The notes under the pieces were generated by a model, which did not search any database, was not told the DNA's origin, and saw only the letters and a program-made list of their open reading frames with translations. From an uncultured Pelagibacteraceae bacterium (GTDB taxonomy: Bacteria > Pseudomonadota > Alphaproteobacteria > Pelagibacterales > Pelagibacteraceae), in NCBI GenBank assembly GCA_902634455.1, contig CACPKQ010000001.1, positions 124,001-188,000 on the forward strand: DNA of 64,000 nt. Reading direction: 5' to 3'. Shown here in pieces: positions 43,601 through 53,559 of this stretch. The first letter of the stretch is position 1. Every line of letters starts with the position of its first letter. The position numbers and the translations under genes are program-made.

Positions 43601-44476
43601 TTATTTTTTTATAGGTTTAATTTGTCCCCTTGGTCTAACTTTTTTTAAACCTTCAGCAACAATTAGATCACCCTCAACTAAGCCAGATAAAACTTCTACA
43701 TTTCCTTTGCTTCTTGATCCAATAATAATTTCAGCTCTATTAGTAATATTTTCAGTAGAGACTTTATAAACATATGCTTTATTTCCTTCTAGCATGATGC
43801 TTGTATCGGGAACACTTAAAGAGTTTCTTTCATTATATTTAACTGTTACTTCAAGAAGGGATCCAGGAATTAATTCAAAGTTTTTGTTTTCAATTTTAAT
43901 TCTTGTTAACAAACTTCTTGTGTCCGCATTTATCCTACTAGATACAGTATCAATCTCTCCATTATAAATTTTGTTTTTATAGCCTGAAAATTTAGCCTCA
44001 ATTGGTAACCCTTTTTTGATAGCTACTGCAAAAGTTTCTGGAATTTTGATATCACAAAAAATAATTGAGCTGTCATCTAAAGTTAATATTATTAGATTTT
44101 CAGATCCTAATACATCTTCAGACAAACCTCTTTTTCCAATTATTCCATCAAAGGGAGCTATGATATTTCCACTTTTAACCTTTATAATTTTTTCGCCTTT
44201 TTTCACGTATTTATTAATTTCTAAATCTGCAATTAATTCACTTTTTTTTATTCTAAATGATTTTGTTTTTCTTGGAACTGCTGTGCCAAAGCTTTGTATT
44301 TTTTCATAAAACTTATTTGTAGCTACTTCTGCAACAATTATACCAGGAGGTGGTCTTTTACTGAATTTTTTTTGGAAATGCATTCCAATCATTGTTCTTG
44401 CAATTATTACTCCTGCTATAATTAAAAAGAATACAGTTATTATTGAAATAATTTTAGTTGATCTTTTCATTTTCAT
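43601..44476 (-). CDS. RND periplasmic adaptor (membrane fusion protein)
   Basis: FDGIIGKRGL lipoyl-like segment; directly upstream of the RND pump. Confidence 0.9.
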   Translation of the reverse strand: MKMKRSTKIISIITVFFLIIAGVIIARTMIGMHFQKKFSKRPPPGIIVAEVATNKFYEKIQSFGTAVPRKTKSFRIKKSELIADLEINKYVKKGEKIIKVKSGNIIAPFDGIIGKRGLSEDVLGSENLIILTLDDSSIIFCDIKIPETFAVAIKKGLPIEAKFSGYKNKIYNGEIDTVSSRINADTRSLLTRIKIENKNFELIPGSLLEVTVKYNERNSLSVPDTSIMLEGNKAYVYKVSTENITNRAEIIIGSRSKGNVEVLSGLVEGDLIVAEGLKKVRPRGQIKPIKK

Positions 44477-45288
44477 TTTTTTCCATATTCTGCCCAGGAA
44501 CCATCATAAATAATTGGAACATATTTATTATTAATTAAAGAATAAGCAAGCGCTAAAACAGTTGCTGTAATTCCTGAACCACATGAAAAAACTACATGTT
44601 TTGGTAATTTTGGTCCAAAAATATTATTAAATTTTTTTTTAATTTCTCTTTTATCTTTAAAAGTATGATTTTCATTAATTAATTCTTTAAATGGAAGGCA
44701 AAAGGAACTTGGTATGGATCCACTTTTAACATCGTTTCTAGGCTCAGGTTCTTTTCCTTCAAATCTTTCTTTGCTTCTTGCGTCAACTAACTCAAAATTT
44801 TTATTTAAAATATTATTTTCAACTTGTTTTTTATTAATTACTAAATTTATTTTTTCTTCAGTAGTATATTTTGAGGCATAAATTTTGGTATACTTATTTG
44901 TTGTGGGTTTTTTCTCTCTTTTCCAATTTTTTAACCCTCCATCAAGAACATGTACAAGATTTTGTTTATGGCCAAAATAAATAAAGCTATACCAAAGCCT
45001 ACAGGAACTAATTAATTCTGAATTATCATATATTACGATTTCATCGTTGTTTGTAATTCCAAGTAATGAAATAATTTTTTCCCAGGCATTTTTATCTGGC
45101 AACATATGAGGAAGGTTTGTATTTTGTTCAGAATTTTTATCTAAATCAAAAAAAATAGCATTTGTAATATGTTCTTGGGTGTATTCATTATAAGGATCTC
45201 TATTTACATTTGGCAAGTGCCAAGAACAATCTAATATTTTAACTTTATTTATATTTTTTTCTAACCATTCAGATGAAACTAAAGACAT
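44473..45288 (-). CDS. sseA: 3-mercaptopyruvate/thiosulfate sulfurtransferase
   Basis: Two rhodanese domains; active site VFSCGSGITATVLALA. Confidence 0.9.
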   Translation of the reverse strand: MSLVSSEWLEKNINKVKILDCSWHLPNVNRDPYNEYTQEHITNAIFFDLDKNSEQNTNLPHMLPDKNAWEKIISLLGITNNDEIVIYDNSELISSCRLWYSFIYFGHKQNLVHVLDGGLKNWKREKKPTTNKYTKIYASKYTTEEKINLVINKKQVENNILNKNFELVDARSKERFEGKEPEPRNDVKSGSIPSSFCLPFKELINENHTFKDKREIKKKFNNIFGPKLPKHVVFSCGSGITATVLALAYSLINNKYVPIIYDGSWAEYGKK

Positions 45289-45734
45289 TAAAATTTTTTT
45301 TCTAAATATTTTTGATGATAATCTTCTGCTTTACAATAATTTTTTAATTTAGAAATTGTTGTAACTATTTTTCCATCAAATTTTTTGTCATAATGTTTTA
45401 AAACATTTGTAGCAATTTTTTTTTGATTTTCACTTAAGTAGAATATTTCACTTCTATATTGTGTTCCTATATCGGGGCCTTGTTTATTTAAAGTAGTTGG
45501 ATTATGAATTTCAAAAAAATGATTTAAAATTTTTTCATAAGAAATTTTTGAGTTATCAAACTCTATTTTTACAACTTCTGCATGATTGGTTTTTCCAGAA
45601 CAAACTTCTTTGTAGTTTGTTTCGTCCGAGTTACCACCACAATATCCAACTTCAGTACGAACAACTCCATTTAATTTACTGAATTTAATTTCAGGTCCCC
45701 AAAAACATCCAAGAGCTAATACTGCTATTTCCAT
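45288..45734 (-). CDS. msrA: Peptide methionine sulfoxide reductase A
   Basis: GCFWGPEIKF catalytic motif, TEVGYCGG. Confidence 0.95.
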   Translation of the reverse strand: MEIAVLALGCFWGPEIKFSKLNGVVRTEVGYCGGNSDETNYKEVCSGKTNHAEVVKIEFDNSKISYEKILNHFFEIHNPTTLNKQGPDIGTQYRSEIFYLSENQKKIATNVLKHYDKKFDGKIVTTISKLKNYCKAEDYHQKYLEKKF

Positions 45735-45767
45735 TGATTATTGTTTTATTTAATTTAAGTTAATATC

Positions 45768-46649
45768 ATGCTTTCCAAAAATCAATTGGGCTTTTTGTAC
45801 ATGTTTATATCTATATGTGCATTTTCTGTAATGGATTTAATTGTCAAATGGTCAGAAAATTATCCTGTTGGAGAAGTATTATTTTTTAGAGGTTTATTTG
45901 GAATGATTACAATTTTTTTTATAATTCCGAGGGAAAAATTTTTAAGTTTTTATAAAACAAATAGACCTATGTTGCATTTTAAAAGATGTATAGCTGGTTT
46001 AATTGCAATAGTAGCTATTTTTATTGCTTTAAGAAATCTTCCTTTGGCTACAGTTGTAAGCATTTCATTTGCTGCACCAATTTTTACTACGATTATGTCT
46101 ATATTTTTTTTAAGTGAAAAAGTTGGATTATATAGATGGATAGCAGTAGTTGTTGGATTTATTGGAATATTAATAATTTCACAACCAGGATTTAGTTCAT
46201 TTAATATTTACTACATTTATCCAGTTATTTTTTGTTTTGGTCTTTCGTATGTGGCAATTGCAATAAAAAAACTATCTTCAACCGAACCGGTTTGGCTCAT
46301 AGGTTTTTACTTTTCTTTTTCAATAATGATTTTAAGTTTTTTTACTTTGCAACATGGATGGATATTTCCAGATTTATTAGATTTATTTTTGTTATCTATG
46401 GTTGGAATTTTAGGAGGTTTGGCAAATTTGTGGTTAACTCAATCATATAAATATTCTGATGTTTCTCTTGTTACACCTATTAAATATTTAGCATTAGTTT
46501 TTGCAATAATATTTGGATATATATTTTGGGAGGAAATACCTACGATTAAAACTTTAATTGGAGCTTTTTTGGTTGTTGTATCTTCAGTGATAATCTTCAG
46601 AAGAGAAATTTATCATAATAAACAAGTGTCCATAGCACGTCATGAGTAG
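45768..46649 (+). CDS. EamA/DMT-superfamily transporter
   Basis: Two EamA-like repeats, about 10 TM segments. Confidence 0.88.
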   Translation: MLSKNQLGFLYMFISICAFSVMDLIVKWSENYPVGEVLFFRGLFGMITIFFIIPREKFLSFYKTNRPMLHFKRCIAGLIAIVAIFIALRNLPLATVVSISFAAPIFTTIMSIFFLSEKVGLYRWIAVVVGFIGILIISQPGFSSFNIYYIYPVIFCFGLSYVAIAIKKLSSTEPVWLIGFYFSFSIMILSFFTLQHGWIFPDLLDLFLLSMVGILGGLANLWLTQSYKYSDVSLVTPIKYLALVFAIIFGYIFWEEIPTIKTLIGAFLVVVSSVIIFRREIYHNKQVSIARHE

Positions 46650-47268
46650 CCCTCCAAAATATTGGTATAAAGCAAAAAAAATACTTTCTAAAAATGATCC
46701 TGTATTAAAAAAAATTATTAAGAAATTTAATAAAGGATTTTTAAAAACTAGAAATAATCCTTTTTTTTCACTTTGTAGGACAATAGTGGGACAACAAATA
46801 TCTACAAAAGCTGCGGACTCAATATGGATTAAATTTGAAAAAAAATGTAAAAAAAAAATAGCTCCTAAAATAGTTTTAAAATTATCAAGAACTACATTAA
46901 GAAGTGTAGGGCTATCTAAGCAAAAAATAGGCTATTTAAAAAATGTAGCTCTAAGCTTTAAAAATAAATCCTTTAAAATTAAAGAACTAAAGAAAATGGA
47001 AGATGATTCGGCCATTGAATATATTACCCAATTGAAAGGACTAGGCGTCTGGAGTGCGCAAATGTTTTTAATGTTTAATTTAAATAGACCAGACATATTT
47101 CCTGTTAAAGATATAGGTTTAATAAGAGCAATATCAAAAAACTATAATGTTTCGTATCCTCCAAGTAAGAGATTTTTGGATAAAATTTCAAAGTTACATT
47201 CGGGTTATAGGAGTGTTTTTACCTGGTATATGTGGAGAAGCATAGATCCTGTTGATGTTGAATATTAA
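46642..47268 (+). CDS. DNA-3-methyladenine glycosylase II (HhH-GPD)
   Basis: TIVGQQISTKAADSIW, TQLKGLGVWSAQMFLMF. Confidence 0.9.
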   Translation: MSSPPKYWYKAKKILSKNDPVLKKIIKKFNKGFLKTRNNPFFSLCRTIVGQQISTKAADSIWIKFEKKCKKKIAPKIVLKLSRTTLRSVGLSKQKIGYLKNVALSFKNKSFKIKELKKMEDDSAIEYITQLKGLGVWSAQMFLMFNLNRPDIFPVKDIGLIRAISKNYNVSYPPSKRFLDKISKLHSGYRSVFTWYMWRSIDPVDVEY

Positions 47269-47552
47269 GCGCCTTCAATAATTTGATAATTTCTCTTTGC
47301 TGTATCTCCAAGTATTTTTTTTGCTTCTTGATATTCTTTTGAATGATAAAATTTTTTTGCCATATCAACACTTGAAAATTCTAAAATAACTGTTCTTGGG
47401 GATGATGATCCTTCAATACATTCACTTTTTCCACCTCTAACTAAAATTTTTCCAGAATATTTTTTTACTGCGATTCCTGCTTTTTCTGCATATTCCTTTA
47501 AAATTTTATTATCATTTATTTTTTCATATACAGCAATAATATATCCTTTCAT
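47265..47552 (-). CDS. DUF1330 family protein
   Basis: YAEKAGIAVKKYSGKILVRGG, VILEFSSVDMAKKFYHSKEYQ. Confidence 0.88.
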   Translation of the reverse strand: MKGYIIAVYEKINDNKILKEYAEKAGIAVKKYSGKILVRGGKSECIEGSSSPRTVILEFSSVDMAKKFYHSKEYQEAKKILGDTAKRNYQIIEGA

Positions 47553-47553
47553 A

Positions 47554-48444
47554 TTAATCTAACCATCTTTCAAACTTTTTTTTATTTTCCAAAATATATT
47601 TTGGTAGTTTTTCAAAGTCTAATCTTTCTAATTTACTACCCTTTCCAATTTTATTTATTTTTTTATCAACTTTTAAATCATATATTGCTTGCTTATTTTT
47701 TATAATTTCTGCTATATCTTCCTCAGATAATTTTTGAATGTCAAACTCTCTGTGATGTAGATAAGACTTTAGTTTATGTTGAATTTCTTTAGGAGATTTT
47801 ATATTTGAAAAATGCCAGCCACCTTTTTCAATAAATTTAATATTATTGTATTTTTTTTTTGAGAATAGTAAGTCAAGTCTAAATATAGAATATTTTTTAT
47901 CTCTAACATTTCTTAACCATTGTGGACTAAGTAAATTTTTTTTTCTACATGCTTTGGTTCCTATCCATTCAAAATTGGGAACTTTTAAATTAAATTTGTA
48001 GTGAAACATATCTTGCCTAAACATAATTATTTTTTCATTAATATTATTAAAATTAATATTTGAAATATTAGGTATTTCATCAACGTCGGAAATTAATATA
48101 ATGTCATTGTCTTTTGCAGTTTCCAAACCTTTAATAATAAAATTTCTTTGTCCATTTTCTCTTTTTCCAGCATTTAAAATGTACTTTAATGATTTTGTTC
48201 CGTGATCGTCTTTTTCGTTAACCAATCTAATTCCATCGGGTTCATTTTGATATATTAAATAAATAATTTTATTTTTAAATTTTTCAAATTTTTTTGGATT
48301 AAATTTTAAATTTCTTTTATCTCCTTTATGAGTAAAACTACTTTCGACAATAACAAAATGATCTACATACTTATCTAAAGTATTTAACCTTACGTCTAAA
48401 ACTACTTCTTCATCAAAATACATAAAACAATCAAATATTTTCAT
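47554..48444 (-). CDS. Glycosyltransferase family 17 protein
   Basis: FDCFMYFDEEVVLDVRLNTL, VIVESSFTHKGDKR, ILISDVDEIPN, GWHFSN. Confidence 0.88.
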   Translation of the reverse strand: MKIFDCFMYFDEEVVLDVRLNTLDKYVDHFVIVESSFTHKGDKRNLKFNPKKFEKFKNKIIYLIYQNEPDGIRLVNEKDDHGTKSLKYILNAGKRENGQRNFIIKGLETAKDNDIILISDVDEIPNISNINFNNINEKIIMFRQDMFHYKFNLKVPNFEWIGTKACRKKNLLSPQWLRNVRDKKYSIFRLDLLFSKKKYNNIKFIEKGGWHFSNIKSPKEIQHKLKSYLHHREFDIQKLSEEDIAEIIKNKQAIYDLKVDKKINKIGKGSKLERLDFEKLPKYILENKKKFERWLD

Positions 48445-48943
48445 AAAATTTTTGTAAAATTTGGTTGATTCTAATAGTAGCTATTTTTTTTACTTGTACT
48501 ATTGCTTCATTAAACTCATTTTCAAAATTATTTTTTATTCTATTTTTAAAAATATCTAATATTTGTTTTTTATCTAAGCCAGCTACAGCAACAATAAAAG
48601 TAAAATTAAATTTTTTTTTATAATCATTATTTAATTTTATAAATTCATTAAGCTCTTCTTTTGTACAAGAGTTTAATTTTGAACCAATCTGTTCTTTCTT
48701 TGAATGAATAGTCATTATTTTTTCAATAGCTAACTGAGGATGTGAATTAAAAATCTCTAAATGTTGTTTGTTATTACAATTATTATAAATAGATATGAAT
48801 TTTTTTTTTATATCATTAGAATCTAAAAAAGGTTTTAAGTTATATGCTTTTTCAGCTATCCAATTAGTCTTTTCAAAAACATTTCCAAATATAGATATAA
48901 AATCAGATTTACTTAAATTGTTTATTTTATTAACCGAATTCAT
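48431..48943 (-). CDS. uraD: 2-oxo-4-hydroxy-4-carboxy-5-ureidoimidazoline decarboxylase
   Basis: NSHPQLA, SKKEQIGSKLN, NFTFIVAVAG. Confidence 0.9.
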   Translation of the reverse strand: MNSVNKINNLSKSDFISIFGNVFEKTNWIAEKAYNLKPFLDSNDIKKKFISIYNNCNNKQHLEIFNSHPQLAIEKIMTIHSKKEQIGSKLNSCTKEELNEFIKLNNDYKKKFNFTFIVAVAGLDKKQILDIFKNRIKNNFENEFNEAIVQVKKIATIRINQILQKFYENI

Positions 48944-48977
48944 GTATTGCTTTTATTATCTTTGTTTTATTATTTTA

Positions 48978-48998
48978 ATTATACAATTATTGTATAAT
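48978..48998. promoter_or_regulatory. 21-bp palindrome containing outward-facing -10 hexamers between uraD and uraH
   Basis: ATTATACAATTATTGTATAAT; TATAAT on + at 48993-48998 and on - at 48978-48983. Confidence 0.6.
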
Positions 48999-49012
48999 AT
49001 ATAGACAACTAT

Positions 49013-49363
49013 ATGACAAAATTAACTACACATGTGCTAGATATTTATTCGGGCAGACCAGGCAAAGGAATTAAAGTTGATCTGTATTTTGTAGAAAATA
49101 ATGAAAGAAAGAAGATTAGTAGTACAAAATTAAATGAGGATGGTAGAGCTAGCAAACCTTTAGTTGAGGGTGAAAATTTTAAAGAAGGAAAATATGAGCT
49201 TGTTTTTTTTGTTGGAGATTATTTTAAGAATATAACTAAAACATCAAAAATTTCATTCTTAGATGATGTGGTAATAAAGTTTGGAATATCTAATTCAAAA
49301 GAACATTATCACGTACCTTTATTGGTTTCACCTTGGAGCTATTCAACATATAGAGGAAGTTAA
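49013..49363 (+). CDS. uraH: 5-hydroxyisourate hydrolase
   Basis: LTTHVLDIYSGRPGKGI start, HYHVPLLVSPWSYSTYRGS C-terminus. Confidence 0.97.
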   Translation: MTKLTTHVLDIYSGRPGKGIKVDLYFVENNERKKISSTKLNEDGRASKPLVEGENFKEGKYELVFFVGDYFKNITKTSKISFLDDVVIKFGISNSKEHYHVPLLVSPWSYSTYRGS

Positions 49364-50800
49364 ATGACTTCCAATATATTAAAGTTTATTTATAAAAACA
49401 AAATTTTAGAAATTAAAAATCCTGACACTAATGAAACGATACTTAATTACGTTAGAACAAAATTAAAAAAAACAGGAACCAAAGAAGGTTGTGCCGAAGG
49501 AGGATGCGGTGCTTGCAGTGTAGTAATAGGAGAATTAGAAGAAAATAATATAAAATATAAGGCTATTAATTCTTGTATATCTTTTCTTCCAAGTTTGGAA
49601 GGTAAACAACTTATTTTAGTTGAAGATTTAATCAATAACGGTGAACTACATCCTGTTCAAAAGGCTATGGTTAATTATCATGGGTCGCAGTGTGGTTTTT
49701 GTACTCCAGGATTTGTAATGTCTTTATTTGCAATGTATAAAAATTATTCTTCTTACAAAGAAGAGGTTATTAAAGATTCAATTCAAGGAAATCTTTGCCG
49801 TTGTACTGGCTACAGACCCATTGTTGAAGCAGCTAAAAGTTTAAATAAAGATAAAAAGAGAGATTTCTTTGCAAAAGATAAAAAAAATACCTTAAAGCTT
49901 TTAAAAAAAATAAAAAACCGAAGTATTAAAATTATTGATAATAATAAAAAATATTTTGCACCCAAGTTTGTTAATGAATTAAACAAAATTCTTAGATCAG
50001 AACCCAATTCTAAATTAATAAGCGGAGGTACAGATGTATCTTTAATTGTTACTAAAGAGCTAAAAGATTTAAATTCTTTAATTTATCTTAATTCAATTGA
50101 TGAATTAAATTATATAAAAGAAAATAATAAATTTATTGAAGTTGGGGCTTCGACACCACTAATAAAATTTGAATCCTTTATAAAAAAATACTTTCCAGAC
50201 TTTTCAGAAGTTTTAAAAAGATATGGATCTGTTCAAATTAGAAATGTTTGTACTATTGCTGGAAACATAGCAACGGCAAGTCCAATTGGAGACACATTAC
50301 CTTTATTATTGGCACTGGATAGCCAAATTATTGTTAAGGGCCAAAACAAAACTCAAATACTACCAATTAATGGTTTCTTTACGAACTATCGTAAAACGAA
50401 ACTTAAAAAAGGACAATTTATCCATTCAATAAGAATTCCATTTTTAAAGCAAAATATATTTAAAGCCTATAAAATATCAAAAAGAATTGATGATGACATT
50501 TCATCTGTTTGTGCTTCTTTTAATATTGAAATTAATAAAGATAAAATAAAAAAAATAAAAATAGCTTATGGTGGAATGTCTAATACTCCAAAGAGAGCTT
50601 TTAATTGTGAAAAAGTATTAGTTAATTCTAATCTATCATACAAAACAATTAGTAAAGCAAAAAAGTTATTAGAAAAAGACTTCAAGCCCATTACCGACAC
50701 TAGAGCAACACAAAAGTATCGTATGGAGGTAGCAAAAAATTTACTAGAGAAATGCTTTTTAGAAGTTAAGCAGAAAAAAAATATAAGGATAAATGGATAA
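49364..50800 (+). CDS. xdhA: Xanthine dehydrogenase small subunit (2Fe-2S plus FAD)
   Basis: CAEGGCGACSVV, CGFCTPGF, GNLCRCTGYRPI; FAD-domain TIAGNIATASPIGD. Confidence 0.97.
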   Translation: MTSNILKFIYKNKILEIKNPDTNETILNYVRTKLKKTGTKEGCAEGGCGACSVVIGELEENNIKYKAINSCISFLPSLEGKQLILVEDLINNGELHPVQKAMVNYHGSQCGFCTPGFVMSLFAMYKNYSSYKEEVIKDSIQGNLCRCTGYRPIVEAAKSLNKDKKRDFFAKDKKNTLKLLKKIKNRSIKIIDNNKKYFAPKFVNELNKILRSEPNSKLISGGTDVSLIVTKELKDLNSLIYLNSIDELNYIKENNKFIEVGASTPLIKFESFIKKYFPDFSEVLKRYGSVQIRNVCTIAGNIATASPIGDTLPLLLALDSQIIVKGQNKTQILPINGFFTNYRKTKLKKGQFIHSIRIPFLKQNIFKAYKISKRIDDDISSVCASFNIEINKDKIKKIKIAYGGMSNTPKRAFNCEKVLVNSNLSYKTISKAKKLLEKDFKPITDTRATQKYRMEVAKNLLEKCFLEVKQKKNIRING

Positions 50801-53102
50801 TATAAACACTACTATTATTGAACAAATAAGACCTCACGAAAGCGGAATAAAACATGTTAGCGGATATGCTAAATATATTGACGATATCGTTGAACCTAAG
50901 GGAACATTACATGGTGCAATTGGCTACAGTAAAAGAGCCCATGCAATTATTACTAAATTAGATTTAAAGGATGTAAGTAAAAGTGAAGGAGTTATTTCAG
51001 TAGTTACTTCAAAAGATATTCCTGGAAGAAATGATGTTGGAGCAGTGTATGATGGAGATCCAATTTTTACAAAAAAAGTAGAATATTTTGGTCAACCACT
51101 TTTTGCAGTAGCAGCAACTACAACTGAACTTGCTAGAAAAGCTGTTTTAAAGGCAAAAATAACTTACAAAACATTAAAACCAGTTGTCGATGTTAGGGAA
51201 GCATTAAAAAAAAAACTATTTGTTTTAAAAGGTAAAAAAATTAAAAGAGGCAATCCTATAAAAAAAATAAAGAAATCAAAAAATTATATTAAGGGATCAT
51301 TCGAACTAGGAAGTCAGGAACACTTTTATCTTGAGGGTCAAATTGCTTTTGTGATTCCACAAGAAGATAATGATTTTAAAGTTTATTCAAGTACTCAGCA
51401 TCCAAGCGAAACACAACAGATAATTGCAAAAATGCTCAACCAAAAAAATAATACTATACATGTCGATGTAAGAAGAATTGGAGGAGGATTTGGAGGAAAG
51501 GAAACTCAAAGTTTTATTTTTGCAGCAATATGTACTTTGTTATCAAAGAAAACAAAACGTCCAATTAAACTGAGAATGGATCGTGATGATGATATATTGA
51601 TTACAGGTAAGCGACATAATTTTTATTCTGATTATGAAGTAGGATTTAATGACAAAGGAATCATTGAAGGTGTAAAAATAAAATTACTATCCAGATGTGG
51701 AATCTCACCCGATTTATCAGGAGCCATTAATGGTAGAGCTTTATTACATATTGATAACGCTTACTATCTTTCTAATATACAAGTAGAAAATTATCTTTGT
51801 AAGACAAATACTTCTTCTTCTACTGCTTTTAGAGGTTTTGGTGGAAATCAAGGTATGATGATTATAGAAAATATTATAGATAATGTTGCAAAATATTTAA
51901 GCAAAGACTCTGCAGAAGTAAGAAAATTAAATTTTTATCAAAAAAATAAAAAAAATATCACTCACTATGGAATGAAAATTAAAGACAATGTTATTAATGA
52001 AATTTTTAATAAGTTGATTAAGTCTTCAGATTATAAAAAAAGAAGGTTAAAAATAAAAAAATTTAATTCAAAAAACAAATATTTAAAAAAAGGAATAGCA
52101 ATCACCCCCGTTAAATTTGGAATCTCTTTTACAACAACTCATCTTAATCAAGCTGGAGCTTTAGTCCATATTTACTATGCAGACGGCAGTGTTCACGTAT
52201 CAACCGGGGCAATTGAAATGGGTCAAGGTACATATACAAAAATTGCACAATTGGTTTCTAATGAATTAGGTTTAAATTTTAACAAAATAAAAGTTTCTTC
52301 TACTCGTACTGATAAGATTCCAAATACTTCAGCTTCAGCAGCAAGCACAACAACTGATTTAAATGGAGCAGCTGCAATCAATGCAGTAAATAAAATAAAG
52401 AAAAATTTAGCTTTATTTGTGAAAAAAAAATATAAATTAAATAGTGATAAAGCTATTTATAAAAATGGGATGATTAAATTTAAGGGAAAAACATTTTCAT
52501 TTAATTCTTTGGTAAAAGAAGCTTATTTAAATAGAATTTCATTGTCATCTTCAGGATTTTACTCTACCCCAAAAATATTTTTCAATAATAAAACTTTTAA
52601 AGGAAGGCCGTTTCTTTATTTTTGTTATGGAGCTGCAGTTTCAGAAGTTTTAATTGACACTTTAACAGGTGAAAATAAAATTTTAAGGACAGATATTCTT
52701 CATGATCATGGTAGAGCAATTAATCCAGCAATTGAAAAAGGTCAAATCGAAGGAGGATTTGTTCAGGGCGCTGGTTGGCTTACAATAGAAGAGGTGAAAT
52801 GGAAATTAAATGGAGAGCTTACTACACATTCCCCATCTACTTATAAAATACCAGCTGTAAATGATATGCCGGAACAGCTTATTGTGAAAAATTTTAGAAA
52901 TTTGAATAAAGAAAATGTTGTAAATAAATCTAAAACAACGGGAGAACCACCATTAATGTTAGGAATGTCAGTTTTTTTTGCTATTAAAGATGCAATTTCA
53001 TCGACAAGAAACTATCAAGTTATTCCAAACCTTAATGCTCCAGCTACTCCCGAAGCAATTTTATTAAGTATAAATGATATAAAGAAAAAATATGAAAAAT
53101 AA
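50793..53102 (+). CDS. xdhB: Xanthine dehydrogenase molybdopterin subunit
   Basis: GGGFGGKET, AFRGFGGNQGM, TGEPPLMLG. Confidence 0.97.
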   Translation: MDNINTTIIEQIRPHESGIKHVSGYAKYIDDIVEPKGTLHGAIGYSKRAHAIITKLDLKDVSKSEGVISVVTSKDIPGRNDVGAVYDGDPIFTKKVEYFGQPLFAVAATTTELARKAVLKAKITYKTLKPVVDVREALKKKLFVLKGKKIKRGNPIKKIKKSKNYIKGSFELGSQEHFYLEGQIAFVIPQEDNDFKVYSSTQHPSETQQIIAKMLNQKNNTIHVDVRRIGGGFGGKETQSFIFAAICTLLSKKTKRPIKLRMDRDDDILITGKRHNFYSDYEVGFNDKGIIEGVKIKLLSRCGISPDLSGAINGRALLHIDNAYYLSNIQVENYLCKTNTSSSTAFRGFGGNQGMMIIENIIDNVAKYLSKDSAEVRKLNFYQKNKKNITHYGMKIKDNVINEIFNKLIKSSDYKKRRLKIKKFNSKNKYLKKGIAITPVKFGISFTTTHLNQAGALVHIYYADGSVHVSTGAIEMGQGTYTKIAQLVSNELGLNFNKIKVSSTRTDKIPNTSASAASTTTDLNGAAAINAVNKIKKNLALFVKKKYKLNSDKAIYKNGMIKFKGKTFSFNSLVKEAYLNRISLSSSGFYSTPKIFFNNKTFKGRPFLYFCYGAAVSEVLIDTLTGENKILRTDILHDHGRAINPAIEKGQIEGGFVQGAGWLTIEEVKWKLNGELTTHSPSTYKIPAVNDMPEQLIVKNFRNLNKENVVNKSKTTGEPPLMLGMSVFFAIKDAISSTRNYQVIPNLNAPATPEAILLSINDIKKKYEK

Positions 53103-53556
53103 GTTTATGAAAAGGGCAATTGAGCTTTCCAAAGAAAGTATTAATAGTGGAGGAGGTCCATTTGGTTCAGTAATTGTGCAAAATGATAAAATTATTTCAG
53201 AAGGCATAAATAGAGTTACTGTTAATAATGATCCAACAGCACATGGTGAAATTGTAGCTATAAGGAATGCCTGCAAGGAGCTTAACACTTTTAATCTTTC
53301 CAATTGTTCGTTGTATTCAAGTTGTGAACCTTGTCCTATGTGTATGTCAGCTATTTATTGGTCACGTATTGGAAAAGTATTTTATGCTAACACTAGAGAT
53401 GATGCAAAAAAAATAGAATTTGATGATTCATTTATATATTCGGAAATTTCAAAAAAAAATAAAGATAGATCAATTTTGATGGAACAAATTTTAAGAGATG
53501 AAGCCCTTGAAGCTTTTGAAATTTGGAAAAATAAAACAGATAAAACAAAGTATTAA
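53092..53556 (+). CDS. guaD: Guanine deaminase (CDA-superfamily type)
   Basis: AHGEIVAIRNACK and PCPMCMSAIYWSRIGKVFYAN zinc motifs; in purine cluster. Confidence 0.88.
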   Translation: MKNKFMKRAIELSKESINSGGGPFGSVIVQNDKIISEGINRVTVNNDPTAHGEIVAIRNACKELNTFNLSNCSLYSSCEPCPMCMSAIYWSRIGKVFYANTRDDAKKIEFDDSFIYSEISKKNKDRSILMEQILRDEALEAFEIWKNKTDKTKY

Positions 53557-53559
53557 TTT

